Shown: positions 56,030-64,000 of the stretch, piece by piece
Numbering within the stretch: position 1 is the stretch's first letter
Layout: every line of letters begins with the position of its first letter
DNA from: an uncultured Paracoccaceae bacterium
GTDB taxonomy: Bacteria; Pseudomonadota; Alphaproteobacteria; Rhodobacterales; Rhodobacteraceae
Direction: 5' to 3'
DNA length: 64,000 bases
Assembly: GCA_947489325.1 (NCBI GenBank)
Contig: CANLDA010000007.1
Location: 62,001-126,000 of the forward strand
Made by a program: the position numbers and the translations under genes
The notes under the pieces: generated by a model
The model's input: only the letters and a program-made list of their open reading frames with translations
Database searches by the model: none
Told to the model about the DNA's origin: nothing

Positions 56030-56671
56030 ATGAGCGACCGTCGCGGCCTTTTGATCATCCTTTCGTCACCCTCTGGTGCAGGAAAATCAACCCTATCCAA
56101 ACGCCTGCGCACGTGGGATCCGTCGATAGAGTTTTCCGTCTCTGCCACCACCCGCGCCCCACGTCCGGGCGAAGTGGATGGGCAGGATTACCATTTTCTG
56201 ACCGAAGATGCCTTTAAAACCAGCGTTGCCGAAGAGGGCATGCTGGAACATGCCCACGTGTTTGGTAATTTTTATGGCTCTCCGCGTGGACCGGTTCAGG
56301 ATGCTATTGAGGCGGGCAAAGACGTGCTTTTTGACATCGATTGGCAAGGCGCACAGCAGGTGCGCAACTCTGTTTTGGGGCCGCACACACTGTCGATCTT
56401 TATTCTGCCACCCTCGATCACTGAGCTGCGCCGCCGACTGATCAGCCGTGGTCAAGACAGTGATGAGGTGATCGCCAAGCGCATGCAAAAAAGCTGGGAC
56501 GAGATCAGTCACTGGGGAAGCTACGATCACGTGTTGATCAATGACGATTTGGACGCCACGGAAAATGATTTGAAAACAATTGTTTCCGCAACGCGCCTCA
56601 AGCGATTGCAACAACCGCATTTGGTGGAACACGTGCGCAAACTGCAAACTGAATTTCAGGAGTGCGAATGA
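56030..56671 (+). CDS. gmk: Guanylate kinase
   Basis: Gmk turns GMP into GDP with ATP. The 213-residue protein has the P-loop [10 protein letters not shown] (12-21), the [17 protein letters not shown] motif and the [13 protein letters not shown] region. Its stop overlaps the gamma-carbonic anhydrase start as ATGA. The gene order yicC-gmk is conserved. Confidence 0.97.
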   Translation: MSDRRGLLIILSSPSGAGKSTLSKRLRTWDPSIEFSVSATTRAPRPGEVDGQDYHFLTEDAFKTSVAEEGMLEHAHVFGNFYGSPRGPVQDAIEAGKDVLFDIDWQGAQQVRNSVLGPHTLSIFILPPSITELRRRLISRGQDSDEVIAKRMQKSWDEISHWGSYDHVLINDDLDATENDLKTIVSATRLKRLQQPHLVEHVRKLQTEFQECE

Positions 56672-57192
56672 CACTGTACAGCCTTGATGGACATGCGCCG
56701 CAATTGGATGATGACGCTTGGGTCGCACCTGATGCCAACCTGATTGGCAAGATCGTGGTAGAGGCCGCGGCCTCTGTCTGGTTTGGCAGCACTCTGCGCG
56801 GTGACAATGAGGTGATCCATGTTGGGACAGGCAGCAATATTCAGGAAAACTGCGTGCTGCATACCGACATGGGCTTTCCGCTGATCATCGGGGCAGGGTG
56901 CACGATTGGTCATAAGGTGATGCTGCATGGGTGCACGATTGGCGATAATAGCCTGATCGGCATGGGGGCGACCATCCTGAACGGGGCCAAGATAGGCAAC
57001 AACTGCCTGATCGGGGCTGGGGCGCTGATCACCGAAGGCAAGGAAATCCCAGATGGATCCCTTGTTATGGGGGTTCCGGGCAAAGTGGTGCGCGAACTGG
57101 ATGCCAAAGCGATTGAAGGCTTGAGGAAAAGCGCTCTTGGCTATCAGGCCAACATGCGCCGGTTCCGGGATGGGCTTCAGCGGATCACCTGA
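56668..57192 (+). CDS. Gamma-class carbonic anhydrase family protein
   Basis: This 174-residue left-handed beta-helix protein has repeated hexapeptides and histidines at the zinc-site positions in VLHTD and GHKVMLHGC. It resembles PaaY/YrdA-type proteins (gamma-CA-like acyltransferase fold). Catalytic activity is not assured: many members bind CoA-linked substrates or are inactive. ATG overlaps the gmk stop and its own stop overlaps the phoR start by one base. Confidence 0.92.
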   Translation: MTLYSLDGHAPQLDDDAWVAPDANLIGKIVVEAAASVWFGSTLRGDNEVIHVGTGSNIQENCVLHTDMGFPLIIGAGCTIGHKVMLHGCTIGDNSLIGMGATILNGAKIGNNCLIGAGALITEGKEIPDGSLVMGVPGKVVRELDAKAIEGLRKSALGYQANMRRFRDGLQRIT

Positions 57193-58229
57193 TGACAGAG
57201 GCGGTTCAATCCTATCTGGATGCGATCCCATTGCCCGCAGTCTTTATCGGGATTGACCGTCGAATATTGGGGGCCAATGCTGCGGCTTTATCCATTCAGA
57301 TCAATGCTGCCACGCCGCTGTCTTTTGTGTTGGTGTTTCGTCAACCTGCGTTAAGTGATGCTTTGGATCGCTGTATCGCCACTAAAGACAAAACTCGCGT
57401 TAGCTATACTCATAACGAAGGCAGTCTGAAAACCCGCTATGACGTCAGCTTTGCTTATGTCTCTGGGAATATGATCAAAGGCGTTCTGATGTGTTTTCAA
57501 GACACAACGGAAATGGAACAAGCCGGCGAAATCAGGCGCGAATTTGTGGCCAACGTTAGCCATGAATTGCGCACACCGTTGACTGCATTGTTGGGGTTTA
57601 TCGAGACCTTACAAGGACCTGCGCGCGATGATGTAACGGCCCGCACACGGTTTTTGGACATCATGTCCGTCGAAGCCACCCGTATGAATCGTCTGGTGGG
57701 CGATCTTCTGTCACTAAGCCGGGTGGAAGAAAACGAACGCTCTCGCCCTAAGGAACAAATTGATCTGACCAGGCTGTTGCAGACTGTCGTGGGCAATCTG
57801 AATCCAGTTGCCAAGGCCAACGATGTGACACTGTCTTTTGCTTCCCCGACAAACTGTCCAACCATTGCGGCCGATCCCGATCAGATGATGCAGGTGTTCA
57901 CCAACCTGATTGAAAACGCTATCAAATACGGCGGTGCACAAGCCGAGGTTTCCATTGCCCTCCAGCATCTGCACCGAGACCGGCAACTACGCAAACCCGC
58001 CCTGCAAATCGACATTACGGATACTGGACCGGGGATAGAGGCGCTCCACATTCCGCGCCTGACTGAACGATTTTACCGTATTGATTCCCACCGTTCACGT
58101 GAAAAAGGTGGCACGGGTCTTGGACTTGCAATCGTCAAACACATCATCAACCGCCACCGAGGCCGCCTGAACATCACCAGCACACCGGGTCAGGGCAGTG
58201 TCTTTTCAGTCGTGTTACCGTTGGAGTGA
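57192..58229 (+). CDS. phoR: Phosphate regulon sensor kinase PhoR
   Basis: PhoR phosphorylates PhoB when phosphate is low. The 345-residue protein has a PAS-like N-terminus without membrane helices, then H124 in FVANVSHELRTPLTALLGF, N-box NLIENAIKYG and ATP boxes DTGPGIEALH and GGTGLGLAIV. Many PhoR proteins have N-terminal helices; this one lacks them, as is common in alphaproteobacteria. It is followed, after an inserted gene, by pstS-pstC-pstA-pstB. phoB is not in the window. Confidence 0.93.
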   Translation: MTEAVQSYLDAIPLPAVFIGIDRRILGANAAALSIQINAATPLSFVLVFRQPALSDALDRCIATKDKTRVSYTHNEGSLKTRYDVSFAYVSGNMIKGVLMCFQDTTEMEQAGEIRREFVANVSHELRTPLTALLGFIETLQGPARDDVTARTRFLDIMSVEATRMNRLVGDLLSLSRVEENERSRPKEQIDLTRLLQTVVGNLNPVAKANDVTLSFASPTNCPTIAADPDQMMQVFTNLIENAIKYGGAQAEVSIALQHLHRDRQLRKPALQIDITDTGPGIEALHIPRLTERFYRIDSHRSREKGGTGLGLAIVKHIINRHRGRLNITSTPGQGSVFSVVLPLE

Positions 58230-58311
58230 TCTTTCTATTAGATTAGACCTCCCTCAGGGATTCCATATTTATGCAGATGCATAAGAAGCAAGACTAAGAA
58301 TAGGTTTACTA

Positions 58312-58899
58312 ATGCATTTTGAAGGGCGAGAACTCATTTCGAAAGGTACTCGAGGAACTTCTAGAATCCTCCTAACCTCCAGTTTTACCTTACTGTTGGT
58401 TTATTACGCCGTTGATGATCAAGCAGATAGTGCGACACTCGGTGGGGTTGAATTTCAACTGAATCATCTAAAGTTTGCAGGGCGTGCAATGATTGCATTT
58501 CTGATGCTAAACCATATCATTTCCTGGGTAGGGGATTGTTTATCATACCTTAAATGGAACACCGCCGAAAAAGTTCATGAGCCAGCCGATGGTGGCTCAA
58601 GTTCACGTTCTAGTCTTGAATTTGCAATATCTAAGATTAAATGGTGCATCCAAAGCCTTGAGGGAAATATAAGAGCCTCAACTGTTGAAGAGGTTAAAGT
58701 TAAAGAGATTAAAGAGGACATCGAGAGTATCCAAAAGGTGCTAGTGGGTATTAAGAGTGAAATTGATCAATTAGACAAATTTGCTAAGTTTGTACTATTT
58801 GTTTGGTTTCTTGCGGTTCCTGTAATCATCTCTTTTGTAGCAATTTTTCAACCACAACTTTCAAGTCTGACGCATTACATAGTTTCTGCCTTCTGCTGA
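58312..58899 (+). CDS. Orphan membrane protein with central coiled coil
   Basis: I do not recognise this 195-residue protein. It has membrane segments at about 18-34 (ILLTSSFTLLLVYYAV), 55-78 and 160-180 (FVLFVWFLAVPVIISFV), with a charged, coiled-coil-like middle (about 95-155, rich in K, E and I). The gene is richer in A and T than its neighbours, with codons such as AAA, ATA, TTA and AGA. It sits between phoR and the Pho box of pstS, breaking the usual phoR-pst order. It may be a recent arrival. Its ATG is poor in upstream SD sequence. Function unknown. Confidence 0.6.
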   Translation: MHFEGRELISKGTRGTSRILLTSSFTLLLVYYAVDDQADSATLGGVEFQLNHLKFAGRAMIAFLMLNHIISWVGDCLSYLKWNTAEKVHEPADGGSSSRSSLEFAISKIKWCIQSLEGNIRASTVEEVKVKEIKEDIESIQKVLVGIKSEIDQLDKFAKFVLFVWFLAVPVIISFVAIFQPQLSSLTHYIVSAFC

Positions 58900-58919
58900 A
58901 AATCTGCAAAATCTCCTGA

Positions 58920-58952
58920 CTGTCATCAAACTGTTACATAGCTGTCACAAAA
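58920..58952 (+). promoter_or_regulatory. Pho box upstream of pstS
   Basis: Three 11-bp repeats begin CTGTCAT (58920), CTGTTAC (58931) and CTGTCAC (58942). This is the direct-repeat pattern bound by PhoB. It lies about 70-100 nt upstream of the pstS start codon at 59021. Confidence 0.88.
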
Positions 58953-59020
58953 GCTTTGTCAGAGACGACTAATTCGGTGGCATCCCTGAAAACAGGGGTG
59001 ATGTAATCAGGAGAAATCAA

Positions 59021-60019
59021 ATGTCTGTCAAACTGACCGCCTCGGTGCTGGCGTTGACTGCAATGGCTGCCACCTCTGCTGTGGCGCGTGATCAAATTCG
59101 TATTGTCGGATCTTCGACCGTTTTTCCATTTTCCACTGCTGTGGCCGAGCAATTCGGTAAGACCACAGATTTTAAAACACCTGTTGTTGAATCTACAGGG
59201 TCCGGTGGTGGGCTAAAACTGTTTTGCGCCGGGGTCGGCACCGAGCATCCCGATATGGCCAATGCCTCACGCCGGATGAAGGCCAAGGAATTCAAGCAAT
59301 GCACCGAAAACGGTGTGACCGAGATCACCGAAGTTATGGTTGGCTTTGACGGTATTGTGGTGGCGAATGCCAAAGATGGCGCTGATTTTGAGGTGACCCG
59401 CGAACAGCTGTGGACCGCATTGGCTGCCGAAGGCCCGTTGCCCACAACTTGGGATGAAGTTGATCCATCCCTGCCAATGGTCGAAATCGAAGTTCTTGGC
59501 CCACCGCCTTCATCCGGCACGCGAGACGCCTTCGAAGAGCTGGTCATGCAAAAGGGATGCAAGCTGTTGGAGATGGGCGATAAAGCCTATTGCAAGAAAG
59601 ACGGCGCCCATATCCGCGAAGACGGAGCATATATCGATGCTGGAGAAAACGACAATCTGATCGTATCCAAGTTGGAAGCCAACCCGGATGCTTTGGGTGT
59701 TTTCGGCTTTTCCTTTTTGGATCAAAACGCAGATGCCATCAAAGGCGCCTATGTTGATGGCGTAGAGCCGACCTTTGATAACATTGCTGCCGGCGATTAT
59801 CCTGTATCGCGTTCGCTCTATTTCTATATCAAAAACGCCCATGTGGGTGTCGTTCCGGGCATTCAGGAATACGCGGTTGAGTTCATGTCACCGTCCGCCG
59901 CTGGCGAAGAGGGCTACCTTTTGGACAAGGGCTTGATCCCGCTGCCCGAGGAAGACTTTGATGCGGTTGTGGATCGTGTGAACAACCTGAGCGTCCTAAG
60001 CGGAAACGAGTGGAACTGA
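59021..60019 (+). CDS. pstS: Phosphate-binding protein PstS
   Basis: PstS is the periplasmic phosphate receptor of the Pst ABC transporter. The 332-residue protein has a signal peptide at 1-22 (cleavage likely after AVA), then DQIRIVGSSTVFPFSTAVAE, in parts, and ESTGSGGGLKLFCAG, the phosphate-binding P-loop-like strand, and GPPPSSGTRDAFEELV. A GGAGA precedes the ATG by a few bases. A three-repeat Pho box lies upstream. A hairpin follows before pstC. Confidence 0.96.
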   Translation: MSVKLTASVLALTAMAATSAVARDQIRIVGSSTVFPFSTAVAEQFGKTTDFKTPVVESTGSGGGLKLFCAGVGTEHPDMANASRRMKAKEFKQCTENGVTEITEVMVGFDGIVVANAKDGADFEVTREQLWTALAAEGPLPTTWDEVDPSLPMVEIEVLGPPPSSGTRDAFEELVMQKGCKLLEMGDKAYCKKDGAHIREDGAYIDAGENDNLIVSKLEANPDALGVFGFSFLDQNADAIKGAYVDGVEPTFDNIAAGDYPVSRSLYFYIKNAHVGVVPGIQEYAVEFMSPSAAGEEGYLLDKGLIPLPEEDFDAVVDRVNNLSVLSGNEWN

Positions 60020-60035
60020 TCCACGCTAACAGTCG

Positions 60036-60057
60036 GGCAGGGGCATATATCCCTGCC
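60036..60057 (+). promoter_or_regulatory. Hairpin between pstS and pstC
   Basis: GGCAGGG and CCCTGCC form a 7-bp stem with an 8-nt loop and no T-run. Such a structure between pstS and pstC may protect the pstS end of the message so that receptor is made in excess. Confidence 0.6.
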
Positions 60058-60097
60058 TGATCCCCCATCGCACACCTGACATCCTGCGAGGCCACTC

Positions 60098-61474
60098 ATG
60101 AGTGCCGTTCTAACCGCTCTTGTTTTCATTCTGGCGATTGCGTCGTTTTTTATGGCGCGGTTTCGCGCGCAGGCCATTTCGGGTGGTGTGCCGTCGGCCT
60201 TGCATTCGCGCCCCTCATATCACGGGTTTTTCTCGTTTCTGTGGGTGTTTCTGGTCGGGGCTGGGTTCCTGATCACCATTAGTGTGGCATCGAATTGGCA
60301 TATGACATCGACATTGCTGAGCATGGCCGAGGATGGCTTACCGGATGCACCCTATATCGAACATCAGCTAATCGTTTCAGACGCGCAGGCACTGGCAGAG
60401 GGGCGAATTGCCTCAAAATCAGACGATCTGCGGCAGGCTATTTCTGCGCGCTACGCTGATTTGGCCAATGTCTGGATTTGGGTGAAGGTAACATTGGTGG
60501 CCGGCGGTGCGCTGATTGCGATGGGGGTCACACAACGAACGGTCTCTCTCACATGGCGCGCGCGCAATCACAGCGAAGCGATTGTTCGCTTGGTCTTGGC
60601 AGCGATGGCCATCATCGCCATCCTTACCACCATTGGCATCGTTGGCTCGTTGATTTTTGAGACACTAAACTTCTTTGAAAACCTTGACTGGCGCATAGAC
60701 AAATATCTGTTTGGTACCACCTGGAGCCCGCTTTCCGGCGTGAATGAAGGCAAGATGGATGCTGACAAGGTTGGTGCAATCCCGCTGTTTGCTGGCACAT
60801 TGATGATCACCCTGATTGCAATGGTCGTGGCCGTGCCTGTGGGGTTGTTTGCCGCGATTTACCTGTCAGATTTTGCCTCCAGACGCGTGCGCGCCTTTGC
60901 CAAACCGATGCTGGAAATCCTCGCAGGTATTCCGACCGTTGTGTATGGGTTTTTCGCGGCCATCACCGTGGCGCCATTGTTTCGCAATGGCGGCGATATG
61001 ATTGGGCTGAACATTGCCTCTGAATCGGCGTTGGTGGCTGGTCTCGTGATGGGGATCATGATCATTCCCTTTATTTCCTCGTTGTCAGATGACGTGATCA
61101 ACGCGGTGCCACAGGCCTTGCGCGATGGCTCATACGGGCTTGGTGCTACCAAGGCGGAAACCATCCGTCAGGTTGTCTTGCCTGCGGCATTACCCGGAAT
61201 TGTGTCTGCCGTATTGTTGGGATTTTCCCGCGCTGTTGGGGAAACCATGATTGTGGTCATGGCCGCAGGGCAGGGCGCAAACCTGACCGCCAACCCGTTT
61301 GAGGCTGTCACCACCGTGACCGTACAGATCGTCATGTTGATCACAGGCGATACCGAGGCAGACACAGCCGCCGGCCCTGCCTTTACCCTTGGGTTCACGC
61401 TGTTTTGCGTGACCTTGCTAATGAATGTGATCGCGCAACGCATCGTGCGGCGCTATCGCGAACTTTATGATTAA
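60098..61474 (+). CDS. pstC: Phosphate ABC transporter permease PstC
   Basis: The 458-residue permease has about eight membrane helices, and the ABC-transporter EAA loop near the C-terminus in DVINAVPQALRDGSYGLGATKAETIRQVV, in parts. It has an extended N-terminal part with two helices before the core, a feature of the alphaproteobacterial form. AVPVGLFAAIYLSDFAS and LAGIPTVVYGFFA are typical PstC pieces. Its end overlaps a possible early pstA start. Confidence 0.95.
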   Translation: MSAVLTALVFILAIASFFMARFRAQAISGGVPSALHSRPSYHGFFSFLWVFLVGAGFLITISVASNWHMTSTLLSMAEDGLPDAPYIEHQLIVSDAQALAEGRIASKSDDLRQAISARYADLANVWIWVKVTLVAGGALIAMGVTQRTVSLTWRARNHSEAIVRLVLAAMAIIAILTTIGIVGSLIFETLNFFENLDWRIDKYLFGTTWSPLSGVNEGKMDADKVGAIPLFAGTLMITLIAMVVAVPVGLFAAIYLSDFASRRVRAFAKPMLEILAGIPTVVYGFFAAITVAPLFRNGGDMIGLNIASESALVAGLVMGIMIIPFISSLSDDVINAVPQALRDGSYGLGATKAETIRQVVLPAALPGIVSAVLLGFSRAVGETMIVVMAAGQGANLTANPFEAVTTVTVQIVMLITGDTEADTAAGPAFTLGFTLFCVTLLMNVIAQRIVRRYRELYD

Positions 61475-61484
61475 GGCCAAAGAG

Positions 61485-63254
61485 ATGTCTGAAATCACAT
61501 CACATCACGGATCGCTTTTAACGGGCAATGATCGTCGCTTGAAACAGCGTCGGCGTGCTGAAACACGCCTGAAAACATATGGCATTGCCGCAATTGGAGC
61601 TGCGGGTTTGGCGTTGGTGGCGCTGTTGTCATCGGTCATGGTTCAGGCCAGCAAGGCGGTGACGGAAACCTATGTCACTTTGCCTGTCACTTTGGATACG
61701 GTAGAGATTGATCCAAACGGCACAGGTGATCCAAAAACCATATTACGCGCGGATTTTTCCGGGTTGACCAAGGCGACCCTGCGCAACCAATTCCCCACCA
61801 TCAAAGGGCGCAGCGAGAAGCGTGCGCTTTATGATTTGGTGTCCTCTGGCGCCGCGTTTGAGCTAGCGCAAAAGGTGTCTGAGGATACTTCTTTAGTGGG
61901 GCAAACCATTGATTATGATTTCCTCGCCTCTGACGTGACCGACCTGTATTTGAAAGGCGTGTTTGGTGAGGTGCGTCAACTGACGCCCCATGGCACGTTG
62001 CAAGTTGAACCAGATGGTAAAACCGTACAGTTAACCTCTTCAGGTAATGATTTCTCTGTGGCTTTGGCGCAGGTCAAAAAGCAATTGCTGATCAAAGCAA
62101 AGACCACACGTGCCAAGGCTGCCCTTCAAAACAATGGCGTCGAAGAATTTCGTCGCCGTGCAGAAATGGCCGAGACCGAGAAAGACCACCAAAAGAACCT
62201 GAAACTGGCCGCAGCCCGTGCCAAAAAGCGTGACACGCTGCTGGATCAGGCCGCTGACCTAGAGCGTCGCGCCACAGGGAATGAAGGGGCAGAAGAACTG
62301 GATGACGACACCGTCAGCTTTTTGGTCAAGGTTGGGAACAGCTGGATCAAACTGACCCGTGTAGATACCCAAAGAGCCGAAGGCATTGCCATAGGCCCGT
62401 TGAGCGCGGGCACCTTTGCGAACTGGGGCCTGATGGTCACGGACCTTCCAGAAAACGCGCGTAAGGTCTCTGACACGCAGATTGTGGCGATTGAACAGCT
62501 TCGCGATGCGGGCGCCATAAAACAGGTGTTCAACTGGCGCTTTTTCACATCCAGGGATTCTCGTGAACCTGAATTGGCCGGCATCTGGGGCGCAGCAGTG
62601 GGATCATTCTGGACCATGCTTGTGACCTTTAGTTTGGCCTTTCCAATCGGTGTCATGGCTGCGATTTATCTGGAAGAATTTGCACCCAAGAACAAATTCA
62701 CTGATTTTATCGAGATCAATATCAACAACCTTGCTGCGGTTCCGTCGATTGTATTTGGTCTGTTGGGCCTTTCGGTCTTTCTTGGGGTGTTTGGCGTGCC
62801 ACGTTCCGCCCCATTGGCCGGGGGCATTGTGTTGGCACTTATGACCTTGCCCACAATTATCATTGCCGCGCGTGCTGCAATCAAGGCGGTGCCGCCGTCC
62901 ATTCGGGATGCCGCATTGGGGGTCGGGGCCTCGCGTTTGCAAACCACGTTTCACCATGTGCTGCCTTTGGCGATGCCCGGCATCTTGACGGGAACAATCA
63001 TCGGCATGGCACAGGCGCTTGGCGAAACGGCGCCATTGATCATGATCGGTATGGTCGCCTTTATCGTCGATATTCCAGGCGGCATCACCGAAAGTGCCTC
63101 AGTTTTGCCTGTGCAGGTGTTTCGCTGGTCTGATTTTCCCGAACGCGCGTTTGAGGCTAAAACCGGTGCCGCTATCTGTGTGCTGCTTGCTTTCCTTGTC
63201 ATTATGAACGCCATTGCCATCTTCCTGCGTCGTCGTTTTGAACGCCGTTGGTAA
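61485..63254 (+). CDS. pstA: Phosphate ABC transporter permease PstA, with DUF3333 extension
   Basis: The 589-residue protein is longer than usual PstA (about 280-300 residues). The first 330 residues form a DUF3333-type extension: one membrane helix at about 35-55, then a periplasmic part with a charged helical segment (FRRRAEMAETEKDHQKN). The permease core follows with IYLEEFAPKNKF, AAVPSIVFGLLGLSVF and the EAA loop AVPPSIRDAALGVGASRLQTT, in parts. I chose the ATG at 61485 with AAGG upstream; an ATG at 61467 inside the pstC end is also possible. Function of the extension is unknown. Confidence 0.92.
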   Translation: MSEITSHHGSLLTGNDRRLKQRRRAETRLKTYGIAAIGAAGLALVALLSSVMVQASKAVTETYVTLPVTLDTVEIDPNGTGDPKTILRADFSGLTKATLRNQFPTIKGRSEKRALYDLVSSGAAFELAQKVSEDTSLVGQTIDYDFLASDVTDLYLKGVFGEVRQLTPHGTLQVEPDGKTVQLTSSGNDFSVALAQVKKQLLIKAKTTRAKAALQNNGVEEFRRRAEMAETEKDHQKNLKLAAARAKKRDTLLDQAADLERRATGNEGAEELDDDTVSFLVKVGNSWIKLTRVDTQRAEGIAIGPLSAGTFANWGLMVTDLPENARKVSDTQIVAIEQLRDAGAIKQVFNWRFFTSRDSREPELAGIWGAAVGSFWTMLVTFSLAFPIGVMAAIYLEEFAPKNKFTDFIEININNLAAVPSIVFGLLGLSVFLGVFGVPRSAPLAGGIVLALMTLPTIIIAARAAIKAVPPSIRDAALGVGASRLQTTFHHVLPLAMPGILTGTIIGMAQALGETAPLIMIGMVAFIVDIPGGITESASVLPVQVFRWSDFPERAFEAKTGAAICVLLAFLVIMNAIAIFLRRRFERRW

Positions 63255-63269
63255 AAAGAAAGCCCCCCA

Positions 63270-64000
63270 ATGCTAGATATGTCTTCTTCAAATTCGAGGT
63301 CCCAAGTGGAACAGATACAAAGCAAGATCTCTGCCAAGAATGTTCAGGTATTTTATGATGACAATCAGGCCATCAAAGACGTGAGCGTCGAGATCGAAGA
63401 TAAAACCGTGACAGCCTTTATTGGTCCATCTGGATGCGGAAAATCAACTTTTCTACGCTGTATCAATAGGATGAACGACACAATTGATGTCTGTCGCGTT
63501 CAGGGTGACATCCTGATTGATGGCGAAGACATCTATGACAAACGAGTTGACCCAGTACAGTTGCGCGCAAAGGTTGGGATGGTTTTTCAAAAACCTAACC
63601 CATTTCCGAAATCCATTTATGACAATGTCGCCTATGGCCCACGCATTCACGGACTGGCCAAGAGCAAGACCGATCTGGATCACATTGTGGAACAGGCGCT
63701 GCGACGCGGGGCAATCTGGGATGAGGTAAAAGATCGATTAGATGCACCCGGTACTGGATTGTCAGGCGGGCAGCAACAACGCCTGTGTATTGCCCGTGCA
63801 ATCGCAACCGAACCCGAGATTTTGTTAATGGATGAGCCGTGCTCGGCGCTTGATCCAATTGCCACAGCACAAGTTGAGGAATTGATTGACGAACTGCGCA
63901 CACGATATAGCGTGGTGATCGTGACCCATTCGATGCAACAGGCCGCCCGTGTCAGCCAAAAAACAGCGTTCTTTCATTTGGGTAACCTAGTGGAATATGG
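63270..64000 (+). CDS. pstB: Phosphate ABC transporter ATP-binding protein PstB, 5' part
   Basis: The gene runs off the window end after 243 codons; about 20-30 codons may be missing. It shows Walker [11 protein letters not shown] (51-60), Q-loop [10 protein letters not shown], signature LSGGQQQR from residue 164, Walker [13 protein letters not shown] and the switch histidine in [10 protein letters not shown]. The ATG at 63270 begins MLDMSSSNS; a second ATG at 63279 is also possible. It is the last Pst gene visible; phoU and phoB would be expected next. Confidence 0.96.
   Translation, partial: MLDMSSSNSRSQVEQIQSKISAKNVQVFYDDNQAIKDVSVEIEDKTVTAFIGPSGCGKSTFLRCINRMNDTIDVCRVQGDILIDGEDIYDKRVDPVQLRAKVGMVFQKPNPFPKSIYDNVAYGPRIHGLAKSKTDLDHIVEQALRRGAIWDEVKDRLDAPGTGLSGGQQQRLCIARAIATEPEILLMDEPCSALDPIATAQVEELIDELRTRYSVVIVTHSMQQAARVSQKTAFFHLGNLVEY

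Overview
The window looks like a chromosome segment of a marine roseobacter-type alphaproteobacterium (Rhodobacterales, Rhodobacteraceae), of moderate GC by eye. Supporting traits are an ATP synthase zeta inhibitor (DUF1476), a dusB-ntrB-ntrC-ntrY-ntrX cluster whose NtrC lacks the GAFTGA loop, a fused IspDF, a lexA gene with the alphaproteobacterial SOS operator GTTC-N7-GTTC, a gene-transfer-agent type endolysin/holin pair, heterotetrameric sarcosine oxidase and a split B12-dependent methionine synthase. Most genes are core housekeeping genes packed into operons with many ATGA or GTGA stop/start overlaps.

Layout. 1-4.1 kb: end of a Ppx/GppA gene, rlmE, a gene-poor gap, dusA, a PhyH-like dioxygenase and a decayed RTX-type gene. 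4.1-6.1 kb (minus): ccmI-ruvX-DUF1289. 6.2-15.2 kb: a one-carbon block with soxBDAG, a DUF1638 protein, a corrinoid protein and a homocysteine S-methyltransferase; a radical SAM gene with its own perfect SOS box sits among them. 15.3-22.7 kb: an MprF-like lipid aminoacyltransferase, DUF1476, purC-purS-purQ, and a dctB-dctD pair whose regulator has an altered AAA+ core. 22.8-29.3 kb: peroxiredoxin, lipA, hpt with a coupled 60-aa membrane protein, a Coq10/RatA protein, amt, and ispDF-pgpA-cinA. 29.4-36.6 kb: the nitrogen regulatory cluster. 36.8-37.9 kb: GTA-type endolysin and holin. 38.0-42.0 kb: ccmF-ccmH, an enoyl-CoA hydratase behind a strong palindrome, and DUF2161. 42.0-47.7 kb: gltA, gltX, comEC and lexA. 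47.7-52.5 kb (minus): trpG-trpD-ung-trpC-moaC-moeA leading into lexA. 52.6-58.2 kb: a degenerate polysaccharide deacetylase, a PAS_5 protein, and yicC-gmk-gammaCA-phoR. 58.3-64 kb: an AT-rich orphan membrane protein, then a Pho box and pstS-pstC-pstA-pstB, cut by the window end.

How the parts fit. Sarcosine oxidase feeds methylene units into tetrahydrofolate, and the neighbouring corrinoid and homocysteine methyltransferase genes can pass methyl groups on to methionine. PhoR and the Pho box link to the Pst transporter; Ntr genes and Amt serve nitrogen; CcmI, CcmF and CcmH serve cytochrome c maturation. Two exact SOS boxes define a LexA-controlled pair: lexA itself and the radical SAM gene.

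The points most worth a second look are the SOS-controlled radical SAM gene, the GTA lysis cassette standing apart from GTA structural genes, the DctD homologue with a swapped Walker B pair and no GAFTGA, the orphan membrane protein between phoR and pstS, and the deacetylase-fold protein that has lost its metal-binding histidines. No CRISPR array, rRNA, tRNA, intact insertion sequence or replication origin was recognised.
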